From Microbacterium sp. (GTDB lineage Bacteria > Actinomycetota > Actinomycetes > Actinomycetales > Microbacteriaceae), in NCBI RefSeq assembly GCF_031180975.1, contig NZ_JAPSLI010000008.1, forward strand, positions 106,905-170,904: a stretch of DNA of 64,000 bases. The letters are read 5' to 3'. The position numbers and the translations under genes were made by a program. Shown in pieces: positions 8,499-18,439 of the stretch (positions within the stretch are counted from its first letter, which is position 1; every line of letters begins with the position of its first letter). Below the pieces are notes generated by a model, which was given only the letters and a program-made list of their open reading frames with translations, was not told where the DNA came from and did no database searches.

Positions 8499-9325
8499 CG
8501 TTCCCCCTCCCCCGAAGCCGTGGTCGGAGGCAGGTGCGCCTCCAGCTGACGCGACGCCGTGACGAGAGCGCGCGTGTAGGGATGCGCAGGGCTCTGCAGC
8601 ACCTGATCGGCGGAGCCGAGCTCGATCTGATGACCGTGCCGCATGACGAGGATGCGGTCGGCGACCTCGGCGATGACGGGAAGGTCGTGGCTGATGAAGA
8701 CGAGCGACATGCCGCGCTCGCGGATCTCGCGCTGGAGCAGCTGCAGCACGCCCGCCTGGACGGTGACGTCCAGCGCAGTGGTGGGCTCGTCGGCGATCAG
8801 CAGTTCGGGGCCAGCGGCCAGCGCCAGTGCGAGCGCGACGCGCTGGCGCTGACCGCCGGAGAGCTCGTGGATGAACGAGCGCGCGATCCGCTCGGGGGCG
8901 GCGAGCTGCACGTCGGCCAGAGCGTCGAGCACGGCCCGGCGCAGCGCATCGCCGCGCAGGCCGCGGTGACGTCGCAGCGGCCACGCCAGCTGACGCCCGA
9001 TTCGCATCAGCGGATCCAGCGAGGCCAGCGGGTCCTGAAACACGGCTCCCACCACCGACCCGCGCACGCCATCGAGCCGCCGCTGCGACGCCGCGATCGT
9101 GTCCACGGGGCCGCGCGGGGTGGTGAGCGTCGCCGAGCCGCGCGCCCGCAGCGGAGGCGGCAGCAGCCCGAGCACCGCGAGCGCGGTGAGCGACTTGCCG
9201 GAGCCGGATTCGCCGATGATGCCGAGCCGTTCGCCATACCGCAGGACGAGACTCGTCCCGTGCACCAGCGTCGGGCCGTCCTCGACCTCGACACCGAGCC
9301 GGTCCAGCGTGAGCAGCACGGTCAT
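8495..9325 (-). CDS. ABC importer ATP-binding protein (oligopeptide/nickel type, DppD-like)
   Basis: A 276-residue ATPase, partner of the next gene. Walker A GESGSGKS (about 38-45), Q-loop VFQDPLASLDPLMRIG, signature LSGGQRQRVALALAL, Walker B LLIADEPTTALD and switch His VFISHDL are all present. The C-terminus has the AHPYTRAL motif typical of Opp/Dpp ATPases. The start overlaps the upstream permease stop by 4 nt and its own stop overlaps the next ATPase start by 4 nt, so subunits are translationally coupled. Confidence 0.92.
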   Translation of the reverse strand: MTVLLTLDRLGVEVEDGPTLVHGTSLVLRYGERLGIIGESGSGKSLTALAVLGLLPPPLRARGSATLTTPRGPVDTIAASQRRLDGVRGSVVGAVFQDPLASLDPLMRIGRQLAWPLRRHRGLRGDALRRAVLDALADVQLAAPERIARSFIHELSGGQRQRVALALALAAGPELLIADEPTTALDVTVQAGVLQLLQREIRERGMSLVFISHDLPVIAEVADRILVMRHGHQIELGSADQVLQSPAHPYTRALVTASRQLEAHLPPTTASGEGER

Positions 9326-10185
9326 CGGATCCCCCGCATGGTCGGGTCCGCCACGTCGCGGAGGCCGTCGGCGAGGAGGTTGATGCCGATCGCGGTCGCC
9401 ACCAGCAGGATGCCGGGGAGCAGCGCCGCGGTGGGTGCGGCCGTGACCGTCGCCTGCGCCTCCTGCAGCATCCTCCCCCAGGACGCGTTCGGCGGCGGCG
9501 ACCCCAGCCCGAGATACGACAGCGATGCCTCGGTGACCACCGCGCCGCCGAACTGGAGGGCGAGGGGGACGATCAGCGTCGGCCAGATGTTCGGCAGCAC
9601 GTGCCGGACGATGATGCGCGGCATCCCCGTGCCTGCGGCCTGCGATGCGGTGATGTAGTCCATCGCCAGCACGCGGGAGGCGGCGACCCGGGTGAGCCGG
9701 GCGATGACCGCCGCCCCGGAGAGGCCGATCGCGAGGATGGCGGACTCCAGCGACGCCCCACGCCAGGCGACGATCAGCATGGCCAGCAGCAGGGTCGGGA
9801 ATGCGATGGCGATGTCGAGCAGGCTGGCGATCAGGTCGTCGACCCAGCGCCGGGCGACGGCGGCGGCGAGACCGAGCACGACGCCGACCAGGGTGGCGAT
9901 CAGGATCGAGCCGATGCCGACGGTCATGGCCAGGCGCGCCCCGACCATGAGTTGGGAGAACAGGTCGCGGCCGAGCCGGTCGGTTCCCGCCCAGTGTTCA
10001 GCCGACGGCGGCTGCAGGCGCCCGCCCTGCGTGTCCTCGATGCCGTACGGCGTCCACACCAGCGACACGAGCGCGACGATGCCGATCACGCCGATCAGCA
10101 CGCCGCCGGCGGTGAGGTTCACCGAACGGAGCAGGCGCGGCCGACGGCGCACCGCGGCGGTCGTGGTGGGCAGGGCGACGCTCAT
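9322..10185 (-). CDS. ABC importer permease (DppC-like)
   Basis: A 287-residue inner-membrane permease. It has the OppC-type N-terminus, with one transmembrane helix at about 25-48 followed by the HWAGTDRLGRDLFSQLMVGARLA motif, then five further hydrophobic segments. The EAA loop (ASQAAGTGMPRIIVRHVLPN) contacts the ATPase, and SYLGLGSPPPNASWGRML is the family C-terminal signature. The start overlaps the DppB-like gene by 4 nt. Confidence 0.92.
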   Translation of the reverse strand: MSVALPTTTAAVRRRPRLLRSVNLTAGGVLIGVIGIVALVSLVWTPYGIEDTQGGRLQPPSAEHWAGTDRLGRDLFSQLMVGARLAMTVGIGSILIATLVGVVLGLAAAVARRWVDDLIASLLDIAIAFPTLLLAMLIVAWRGASLESAILAIGLSGAAVIARLTRVAASRVLAMDYITASQAAGTGMPRIIVRHVLPNIWPTLIVPLALQFGGAVVTEASLSYLGLGSPPPNASWGRMLQEAQATVTAAPTAALLPGILLVATAIGINLLADGLRDVADPTMRGIR

Positions 10186-11156
10186 GCGGGTTGTCCCGCG
10201 GAGTCGACGTGCAGCGATCGGCGAAGCCGCGGGTCGAGGATGCGCTGGACGACGTCGGCGGCGAAGCCCAGCGACAGCACCAGCGCCGTCGAGAACAGCA
10301 CGATCCCCTGAACGCTGGGGAAGTCCTGCTCCTTGATCGCCACCAGAAGCATGTCGCCGAGGCCCGGTAGCGCGAACACCCGCTCCACGATGACCGCGCC
10401 GACGAACGTCGTCGACAGCTGGATCGCGAGGATGGAGATCACCGGCACGACCCCGTTGCGAAGTCCGTGCCGCCACAGCGCAGTGCTGAAGCTCTGGCCG
10501 TATGCGCGGGCGGCGCGCATGTACTGCTGGCCGAGGACGTCCAGGGTCGCGCTGCGGACGTAGCGCGCCAGATCGCTGCCGGCCACGAGCGCGATGGTCA
10601 CGACGGGCAGCGTCAGCGAGGTCAGCGCGGCGGCCGGATCGGCCCAGTCGCTGCGCGGGAAGCCTCCGGCGGGGAGGATGCGGGCGTTGAGCGCGAGGAC
10701 GGCGATGAGGATGATGCCGACCCAGAACGCCGGTACGGCGACACCCAGCTGCGCGAAGGCGGAGAACGCCGTGCCGTACCAGGTGCGCGAGCGCCAGGCA
10801 GCGATGAAGCCGACCGGCAGCGCGATCGCGACGGAGAGCGCGAAGGCCAGGAGCGTGAGCGGCACGGTGACGTTCATCCGGCGGAGGATCTCGTCTCCGA
10901 CCGGCAGGTTGCTGGTGAACGATGTGCCCAGATCCAGCCGCAGCAGCTGCAGGATGTAGTCGGCGAACTGCTCGTACAGAGGGCGATCTACACCGAGTCT
11001 TGCCGCGGCCGCGGCGACCTCGGCATCCGTCGCGCCGACGCTGATCAGCGCGTACACGGGGTTGCCGAGCACGCGCAGCACGACGAACAGGACTGTCACT
11101 GCGAGCGCGAGAGCGAGCAGCAGCAGTCCTGTCCGTCGGACCAGGTATCGGACTAT
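10182..11156 (-). CDS. ABC importer permease (DppB-like), apparent ATA start codon
   Basis: A 324-residue permease beginning (M/I)VRYLVRRTGLLLL. It carries the OppB hallmarks: GVDRPLYEQFADYI, RLDLGTSF, the EAA loop AARAYGQSFSTALWRHGLRN and VIVERVFALPGLGDML. In frame there is no ATG, GTG or TTG at the place where homologues start. An ATA codon at 11156-11154 lies exactly there, overlaps the TAG stop of the preceding gene (ATAG) and has a GAGAGGA ribosome site 7 nt upstream. The alternatives are a CTG four codons further on or a start deep inside the upstream gene. The start is therefore unusual, but the protein is secure. Confidence 0.85.
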   Translation of the reverse strand: MVRYLVRRTGLLLLALALAVTVLFVVLRVLGNPVYALISVGATDAEVAAAAARLGVDRPLYEQFADYILQLLRLDLGTSFTSNLPVGDEILRRMNVTVPLTLLAFALSVAIALPVGFIAAWRSRTWYGTAFSAFAQLGVAVPAFWVGIILIAVLALNARILPAGGFPRSDWADPAAALTSLTLPVVTIALVAGSDLARYVRSATLDVLGQQYMRAARAYGQSFSTALWRHGLRNGVVPVISILAIQLSTTFVGAVIVERVFALPGLGDMLLVAIKEQDFPSVQGIVLFSTALVLSLGFAADVVQRILDPRLRRSLHVDSAGQPA

Positions 11157-12655
11157 GACGACGTCCTCTCGATCCCGGAGACGTAGAACAGTGAGTTCAG
11201 GCCGTTCTTCGGCACGCCGGTGATGCCGTCCCGCGCGATCCGCAGCTGCGGGTTGAGGTACAGCCACACGCTCGCGGCGTCGTCGGAGATGCGCTGGTTC
11301 GCCTTCTTGATCAGCTCGATCTGCTGCTCAGGGCTTGAGGCGGCCTCCGCCTGCGCCAGCCAGGTCTGCACCTCTGGGTCGTCGTAGCCCCAGTAGAACT
11401 CCGGGTCGCCGTAGAAGTTGATGTCCCGGTCGTTGACGTGGCCCATCAGGGTCGCCTGGAAGTCCTTCTCGGTGTAGATCTTCTGGTACCAGTCGTCGTT
11501 GGTGATGATGTTGATGTCGGCCGTGATGCCGACCTTCGCCAGCTCGCTCTTGACGAACTCCGCGACCGTCGGGTGCACGTCGGTTTCCGGCGTGTCGATC
11601 GTGAAGGTGAACCCGTCGGCCAGCCCGGCCTCGGCGAGGAGCTTCTCGGAAAGCTCCGGGTCGTACGGATTGTTGTCGGCCAGGTCGATGTACCACGGCT
11701 CGGACGGCGGCACCATCGATCCGATCAGCTCGCCACGGCCGCCCCAGATGGCGTCGAGGAGCTTCTCGCGGTCGATCGCGGAGTAGATCGCCTTACGCAC
11801 CCGCTTGTCGGAGAACGGCGCGATGCGGTCGTTGAACGCAAGGATCTCCTTCGTCGTCGAGGTGCCCTCGATGATCTGGAATCCGCCGCCCTCGAAGTCA
11901 GCCACGCTGTCGGGATTGGTCTGGGCCGTGATCAGGTCGACGGCGCCGGTCAGCAGCGCGTTGTTCAGGGCCGTCGGGTCGGAGTAGTACTGGTACACGA
12001 CGCCGCTGTTCAGCGGCTTGTCGCCCCAGTAGTCGTCGTTGAGCGCGAGCGTGATCGAATCGCCCTTGCGGTAATCGTCCAGTCGGTAAGGACCCGTGCC
12101 GTCGGCCGTGGTGCTGAGGTCGCCCGCCTCAGGGTTCACGATCCAGACATAGCCCAGGTTGTACGTGAAGCTGATCGACGGCTGCTTCAGCGTGACGCTG
12201 ACCGTCTTGTCGTCCACGACGTCGACGTGGTCGATCACGCTGAGCTGGCGTTTGCGTGCCGCGAGGGACTCCTCTCCGATGAAGCGCTCCAGGCTGTATT
12301 TCACGGCGTCGGCCGTGAGCGGGTCACCGGAGTGGAAGGTCGCGTCGCGGAGGGTGAAGGTGTAGACCAGGCCGTCGTCGGACACCTCGGTGTCCTCCGC
12401 GAGCAGGGGCTCGACGGTCGCGTCGTCGGTGATCGCGAAGAGCCCCTCGTAGACGTTGCCGGTGAACACCTCGGTGACGCCGGAGCTGCCCCCGAACACC
12501 TGGTCGAGGATGGTGGGCTCGTTCGGCGATCCCACCACGATGGGTTCGTCGGATGCCGGATCTCCGGCATCCTGCCCTGCGGGGGAGCCGCACCCGGCGA
12601 GCACGAACAGCGCCGCGGCGGTGAGCGCCGCGGTGGCGGAGCGGACAAATCTCAT
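11153..12655 (-). CDS. ABC importer solute-binding lipoprotein (SBP family 5)
   Basis: A 500-residue extracellular binding protein for peptides or related solutes. The N-terminal signal peptide MRFVRSATAALTAAALFVLA leads into the lipobox LAGC, so the mature protein is anchored by Cys22. The family-5 signature region (TFTLRDATFHSGDPLTADAVKYSLERF, quoted in parts: TFTLRDATFHSGDPL) is near residue 105. It is the first gene of the five-gene importer operon. The GTACGG-rich sequence does not tell which ligand is bound. Confidence 0.92.
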   Translation of the reverse strand: MRFVRSATAALTAAALFVLAGCGSPAGQDAGDPASDEPIVVGSPNEPTILDQVFGGSSGVTEVFTGNVYEGLFAITDDATVEPLLAEDTEVSDDGLVYTFTLRDATFHSGDPLTADAVKYSLERFIGEESLAARKRQLSVIDHVDVVDDKTVSVTLKQPSISFTYNLGYVWIVNPEAGDLSTTADGTGPYRLDDYRKGDSITLALNDDYWGDKPLNSGVVYQYYSDPTALNNALLTGAVDLITAQTNPDSVADFEGGGFQIIEGTSTTKEILAFNDRIAPFSDKRVRKAIYSAIDREKLLDAIWGGRGELIGSMVPPSEPWYIDLADNNPYDPELSEKLLAEAGLADGFTFTIDTPETDVHPTVAEFVKSELAKVGITADINIITNDDWYQKIYTEKDFQATLMGHVNDRDINFYGDPEFYWGYDDPEVQTWLAQAEAASSPEQQIELIKKANQRISDDAASVWLYLNPQLRIARDGITGVPKNGLNSLFYVSGIERTSS

Positions 12656-12723
12656 AGGGGGTCCTTCGGGTCGGAGCGGGGGCGGCGGCGGGGTGGTCCG
12701 CCGTGGCGGAGCGATCACGGTGA

Positions 12724-13467
12724 TCAGAGGGAGAATCCGTCGGCGAATCGCACCCGGCGTTCACCGGCGCGCACCGCGAACGGCAGGCGGTTCTGCATCG
12801 GCGGCAGCGGGCAGTTCATCTGGTCCGAGAACCCGCACGGCGGGACGGTCGCCCGGTTGAAATCGAGGGTCACCGGCACGCTGTCCCCCGGGCGCAGCCG
12901 CGCCGTCTCGGCGGGATGCTCGAGGAACAGGAACCGTCCGGCGCCGTACGTCTCCGTGCCGTTGGTCGCATCGCCGAACACGAGCTGCAGCTGCGAGCGG
13001 CCGTCCTCGCGCGTGTCGAAGGCGTTGAGACGGTACTCGCTGCCGTCGAACTCGAACACCAGGTCGCCGGTCACCGGCAGGTCGCGCGAGGCGCCGCCGT
13101 CACGGATGTGCTCGAACGGCACCACGCGTGTCTCGTCCACGAGCTCGAAGCGCGCCGGAAGCACCCACGCCGGGTCATACGGGTAGCGCTCGATGTCTTC
13201 GAACGCGCGTTGCGCCGGCGAGTCCTGGAGCCAGATGCGGTAGCCCTCCTGCGGAAGGCCTGTGTCGATGTCGCTCCGGCTGAGCCGAGTGAGCCGGGCG
13301 TGAGCGGGGTACCCCGCGCGAGCGGACTCGTCATCGACAGCGGGGGCACCGGGTGCACTCCAGTGCGTCTTGACGAGCGAGAGGGCGCCGAGCGGGCCTG
13401 TCACCGCCTCGCGTCGAGCGGCGACCCACAGCGCATGGTCTTCGGGCGTGGAGGTGATCACTGTCAT
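12724..13467 (-). CDS. DUF1684 family protein
   Basis: A 247-residue cytoplasmic protein matching DUF1684 over its length: LWVAARREAVTGPLGALSLV near the N-terminus, GAGRFLFLEHP, LDFNRATVPPCGFSDQMNCP and PLPPMQNRLPFAVRAGER at the C-terminus. The conserved NPPC/CxF-like cysteine cluster is kept. The biochemical function of the family is unknown. It sits 68 nt upstream of the importer operon on the same strand and may be co-transcribed with it. Confidence 0.85.
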   Translation of the reverse strand: MTVITSTPEDHALWVAARREAVTGPLGALSLVKTHWSAPGAPAVDDESARAGYPAHARLTRLSRSDIDTGLPQEGYRIWLQDSPAQRAFEDIERYPYDPAWVLPARFELVDETRVVPFEHIRDGGASRDLPVTGDLVFEFDGSEYRLNAFDTREDGRSQLQLVFGDATNGTETYGAGRFLFLEHPAETARLRPGDSVPVTLDFNRATVPPCGFSDQMNCPLPPMQNRLPFAVRAGERRVRFADGFSL

Positions 13468-13527
13468 ACCGAAGCAGAACGCGACGGGATCGGCGAAATT
13501 CCGTGTCGGTGTGTTTCAGCGTGGCGA

Positions 13528-13533
13528 TAACGT
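13528..13533 (+). promoter_or_regulatory. -10 element TAACGT, leaderless start of pgi
   Basis: TAACGT is followed by exactly 6 nt (ggagcc) and the ATG of pgi at 13540. The ggag in the spacer is too close to be a standard ribosome site. Confidence 0.4.
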
Positions 13534-13539
13534 GGAGCC

Positions 13540-15222
<1,683 letters not shown>

Positions 15223-15274
15223 CGTCGACTGCGGCTTCCGCCGCGAGGCCTCGCTCCCTCGCCCCGCGAGCCCG

Positions 15275-15341
15275 CGAGACTTCTCTTTCAGCGCGAGACG
15301 GGATGCCGGCGGCCCCGTCTCATGCCAGAAGATAAGTCTCG
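15275..15341. repeat. REP-like palindromic repeat, copy 1
   Basis: An imperfect 67-bp palindrome. It opens with CGAGACTTCTCTTTCAGCGC, has an inner stem GAGACGGG/CCCGTCTC around a GC-rich loop, and closes with AAGTCTCG. It lies between convergent 3' ends of pgi and the desaturase. Related copies are at 15358-15423 and 49627-49693. Confidence 0.75.
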
Positions 15342-15357
15342 TTCCCGGCATCCGCTT

Positions 15358-15423
15358 GAGACTTCTCTTTCAGCGCGAGACGGGATGCCGGCGGCGCGGT
15401 CTCACGCTGGAACGGAAGTCTCG
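15358..15423. repeat. REP-like palindromic repeat, copy 2
   Basis: This copy is nearly identical to copy 1 over the left half (GAGACTTCTCTTTCAGCGCG). The right half differs (CTCACGCTGGAACGGAAGTC in place of the copy 1 sequence). It is only 16 nt from copy 1 and in the same orientation. Confidence 0.75.
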
Positions 15424-15435
15424 TGGGTGAGGGGG

Positions 15436-16551
15436 TCAGGCGCGGCGGAATTGGGATGCCGCGGGGCAGTCGAACGGGTCGCGCGCGGCGAGGCCGACGC
15501 GGTTGAGGTACGCGATGACGATGCCGTACGAGCGCAGCAGCGTCGTCTCCGTGTACGGCACGCCGTGCGTGGCGCAGTACTCGCGGACGATCTCGCGGGC
15601 CTTCGACAGATGGATGCGGGGCATGTTCGGGAACAGGTGGTGCTCCACCTGGTAGTTCAGGCCGCCCATGAGCCAAGTGGCCCACCAGCCGCCGGAGACG
15701 TTGCGGGACGTGCGCACCTGCTTGGAGAAGAAGTCGAGCTTCGCGTCCGGGGCGATGATCGGCATGCCCTTGTGATTGGGGGCGAACGATGCGCCCATGT
15801 ACACGCCGAACACGGCGAGCTGCACGCCAACGAAAGCGAACGCCATGCCCAGCGGGAGCATCAGGAAGACGGGGATCAGCACGACCGACAGGCGCACGGC
15901 GATGAGCGCGAGTTCGGTCCAGCGGCCCTTGACCTTGCCGGGCGTGACGAGGTGCTTCACGCTCAGGTAGTGCAGGTTCAAGCCCTCCAGCGTCAGCAGC
16001 GGGAAGAACAGCCAGCCCTGCTTGCGGGTGATCAGGCGCACCAGACCGCGCGAGCGGGCGGCATCCTCGTCGAGGAAGGAGATGGTGTCGACCTCGATGT
16101 CGGGGTCCTTGCCGACCTTGTTCGGGTTGCCGTGGTGGCGGGTGTGCTTCGAGTCCCACCACGCGTAGCTCATGCCGACGACGCCACTGGCGAGCATCCG
16201 CGCCAGGCGGAAGTTCGCCGGGCCGGAGGCGAGGATCTGGCGGTGGGCCGCCTCGTGCGCGAGGAAGGCCACCTGGGTGAAGAGGATGCCGAGGGCTGCC
16301 GCGATCAGCAGCTGGAACCAACTGTCACCGAGCAGGACGAAGCCGGCGATGCAGCCGGCGAAGCCAACCGCGATCGCTGCGCCGACGGCCGCGTAGAAGA
16401 GGCGGGCACGCCGCAGCAGGCCGGTTTCGCGGACCACGTGCGAGACGTCGCTGTACGCGCGCGCCATCGGCGGGAACTCGTCGGTTCCGGAATAGGTCTG
16501 ACGGATGGGGCCGAGTGTCGCTGTCGTCGGTTCGAGCTGGGTGAGGGTCAA
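15436..16551 (-). CDS. Membrane fatty-acid desaturase
   Basis: A 371-residue acyl-lipid or acyl-CoA desaturase of the membrane di-iron type. The three histidine boxes are HEAAH (about residue 104), HTRHH (about residue 141) and QVEHHLFP near residue 308. Four to five hydrophobic segments (about 49-70, 74-95, 190-205, 220-262) frame them. The spacing and the QVEHH third box resemble front-end or DesA3-type actinobacterial desaturases. There is no fused cytochrome b5 domain. ATG at 16551; it converges on pgi across the two repeats. Confidence 0.92.
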   Translation of the reverse strand: MTLTQLEPTTATLGPIRQTYSGTDEFPPMARAYSDVSHVVRETGLLRRARLFYAAVGAAIAVGFAGCIAGFVLLGDSWFQLLIAAALGILFTQVAFLAHEAAHRQILASGPANFRLARMLASGVVGMSYAWWDSKHTRHHGNPNKVGKDPDIEVDTISFLDEDAARSRGLVRLITRKQGWLFFPLLTLEGLNLHYLSVKHLVTPGKVKGRWTELALIAVRLSVVLIPVFLMLPLGMAFAFVGVQLAVFGVYMGASFAPNHKGMPIIAPDAKLDFFSKQVRTSRNVSGGWWATWLMGGLNYQVEHHLFPNMPRIHLSKAREIVREYCATHGVPYTETTLLRSYGIVIAYLNRVGLAARDPFDCPAASQFRRA

Positions 16552-16722
16552 GGCCTTCTCCTGCCGATCGTGAGCCCGTGAGCTGCGGAAGCCAAAGGCG
16601 GGGCGCCGATCGCTCCTTTCAGGCTACGCGCACCCGTATACGAGAGCCGGCATACGCACGGGAATCGGGCGACATCGCCGTGACCATTGACTGACGGCTC
16701 GTCGGACGCTAGGGATGGGTGT

Positions 16723-17142
16723 ATGAGCGACCTGCCGCTGATGAAAAGTCTGGATCAGCTGGCAGCCCTGGTACGCGCCGAGTCCGGACTTCACGTTCGC
16801 TACTCGGAAGGACCGGAGCACGACGCCACGGAGAGCAGCATCGACACCGAGAGCGGGCTGGAGCTGCCCGGCCTGTCCGTCAATCCACTCGATCCCGAAC
16901 CGTGGTGGACCCGCCCGCTCGAGGACTGGCTGGCCCGACAGCTGTGCCAGTACCGGCATCTCGCCGAGAAGAATCCCGACCGCTACGCGTGGGTTCTGCG
17001 CGGAACACTGGCGGGGCGCGGTCCGGATTGCGAGCCCCTCCTCAGCGACGTGGAGGCGGTGGCGGATCTGAGTGAGGTGCTGCTTGAGGAAGCGCAGGAG
17101 CGATATCTGCGAAACTTCAACGCCGGGAACGGGCCGGAGTGA
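16723..17142 (+). CDS. Small hypothetical protein, DUF6098-like
   Basis: A 139-residue soluble acidic protein without signal peptide. It reads SLDQLAALVRAESGLHVRYSEGP at the N-terminus (in parts, residues 9-31), LEDWLARQLCQYRHLAEKN in the middle and LSDVEAVADLSEVLLEEA near the C-terminus. It resembles the uncharacterised DUF6098 family of actinobacteria, a match made from memory of the pattern only. The start at 16723 was chosen for the first ATG after a TAGGGAT sequence; an earlier in-frame codon at 16687 has no support. The role is unknown. Confidence 0.65.
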   Translation: MSDLPLMKSLDQLAALVRAESGLHVRYSEGPEHDATESSIDTESGLELPGLSVNPLDPEPWWTRPLEDWLARQLCQYRHLAEKNPDRYAWVLRGTLAGRGPDCEPLLSDVEAVADLSEVLLEEAQERYLRNFNAGNGPE

Positions 17143-17202
17143 GGCGAAGGCGAGGGCGAGGCGTGCTGGCGATGCGATGCGGGATCTTCTGCACGCCTTT
17201 GA

Positions 17203-18321
17203 TCAGGCAGCGGGGGCCGCGGGGGCCCCTCCCAAACGGAAGCGGTCCAGCGTCTTCACCCACGGAGCAGGATCGATTCCCCGTCCGGTCACCCAATCGT
17301 CGTCGTAGTAGGTGGACGCATAGCGGTCGCCCGTGTCACAGATCAGTGTGACGATGCTTCCTTGGCGACTGGACGCGCTCATCCGAACGGCGAGCTGAAG
17401 CGCGCCCCAGAGGTTGGTCCCCGTCGACGGTCCCACGCGCCGCCCGAGCAGATCCGATGCCCAGCGCATCGCCGCGACGGACGCCCCGTCAGCGACCTGG
17501 ATCATCTCATCGATGAGGTTCGGCACGAACGAGGGCTCGACCCGCGTGCGGCCGATGCCTTCGATACGAGACGGCGTGCAGGTGACGAAGCCAGTGTCCT
17601 TCCGCCGCCACCCCTCGTAGAAAGCTGATCCCTCCGGGTCGACCACCGCGATGTTGCTGCCGATCCCCTGGTATCTCGCGTGGCGGGCGATGCAGGTGCT
17701 CGTGCCGCCGGTCCCTGCTCCCACGACGACCCAGTCCGGAATCGGATGCCGCTCCCGCGACATCTGGCCGAACAGTTCGCTCGCGATGTTGTCGCGCCGC
17801 CAGTCGGTCGCCTGGCTCGCGTAGGTGAATTGATCCATGAAGTATCCGTCCCCCCCTTCGGCGAGTCCCTGCGCCGTACCGACCACCTCGGTCGGGTCGT
17901 CCACGACGTGCACGCCGCCACCGAAGCGCCTGATGAGGGCGATCTTCTCCGGGCTCGTCGCGCGCGGGAGAACGGCGACGAACGGCAGGTCGAGGATCTG
18001 CGCGAAATACGCCTCGCTCACAGCCGTGGAACCGCTGGATGCCTCGATGATTGTGGTGCCCCGACGGATGTCGCCGTTGCAGAGCCCATGCATGAAGAGC
18101 GAGCGTGCGAGTCGGTGCTTCAGGCTCCCTGTCGGGTGCAACGACTCGTCCTTCAGGTAGAGGTCGACACCTTCCAGGCCCTTGACGCGGAAGGGCAGCA
18201 GCGGCGTCCAGCCACTGCGGCCGGCTTCCGCCTCGAGGAGTTCCAGTGCGTGGCGCACCCAGCGCCGATCGGAGCGGCTCGGGTTCGAGGGGGCCTCTGA
18301 AACGGCGGCGTGTAGCTGCAT
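17203..18321 (-). CDS. cds1: PLP-dependent L-cysteine desulfhydrase Cds1-like
   Basis: A 372-residue enzyme of the cysteine-synthase (fold II PLP) family, expected to break L-cysteine into pyruvate, ammonia and sulfide. PTGSLKHRLARSLFMHGL (about 63-80) has the PLP lysine (Lys69 in SLKHR). EASSGSTAVSEAYFAQ replaces the TSGNTG motif of true cysteine synthases and marks the Cds1 (Rv3684-type) group. GAGTGGTSTCIARHAR binds the PLP phosphate. The C-terminal GDRYASTYYDDDWV is also typical. The LysR gene lies upstream on the same strand; a perfect TGCTGAT-N3-ATCAGCA palindrome separates them. Confidence 0.85.
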   Translation of the reverse strand: MQLHAAVSEAPSNPSRSDRRWVRHALELLEAEAGRSGWTPLLPFRVKGLEGVDLYLKDESLHPTGSLKHRLARSLFMHGLCNGDIRRGTTIIEASSGSTAVSEAYFAQILDLPFVAVLPRATSPEKIALIRRFGGGVHVVDDPTEVVGTAQGLAEGGDGYFMDQFTYASQATDWRRDNIASELFGQMSRERHPIPDWVVVGAGTGGTSTCIARHARYQGIGSNIAVVDPEGSAFYEGWRRKDTGFVTCTPSRIEGIGRTRVEPSFVPNLIDEMIQVADGASVAAMRWASDLLGRRVGPSTGTNLWGALQLAVRMSASSRQGSIVTLICDTGDRYASTYYDDDWVTGRGIDPAPWVKTLDRFRLGGAPAAPAA

Positions 18322-18421
18322 GTCGTCCTCTTCCTCGCGTTCTCAGGTGCAGGACAAGGTGGCACCTGCGCTTCACCCAGTGTGAAACCGGGATGGGCAA
18401 ACGGCGAGCGAGAGAAACGGA

Positions 18422-18438
18422 TGCTGATCAAATCAGCA
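18422..18438. promoter_or_regulatory. Perfect 7-bp inverted repeat upstream of cds1
   Basis: TGCTGAT-CAA-ATCAGCA lies just after the LysR stop codon and about 84 nt upstream of the cds1 start. It could be a binding site for the LysR protein or part of a weak terminator; there is no T-run. Confidence 0.4.
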
Positions 18439-18439
18439 C

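Noticed and set aside
11438..13186. A 582-codon plus-strand frame across the binding-protein and DUF1684 genes
   Set aside because: It crosses two well-supported minus-strand genes and an intergenic gap and has no recognisable domain.
15275..15423. Possible CRISPR array from the repeated GAGACTTCTCTTTCAGCGCG units
   Set aside because: There are only two units here, with palindromic structure and a 16-nt separation; spacers are absent and no cas genes are present.
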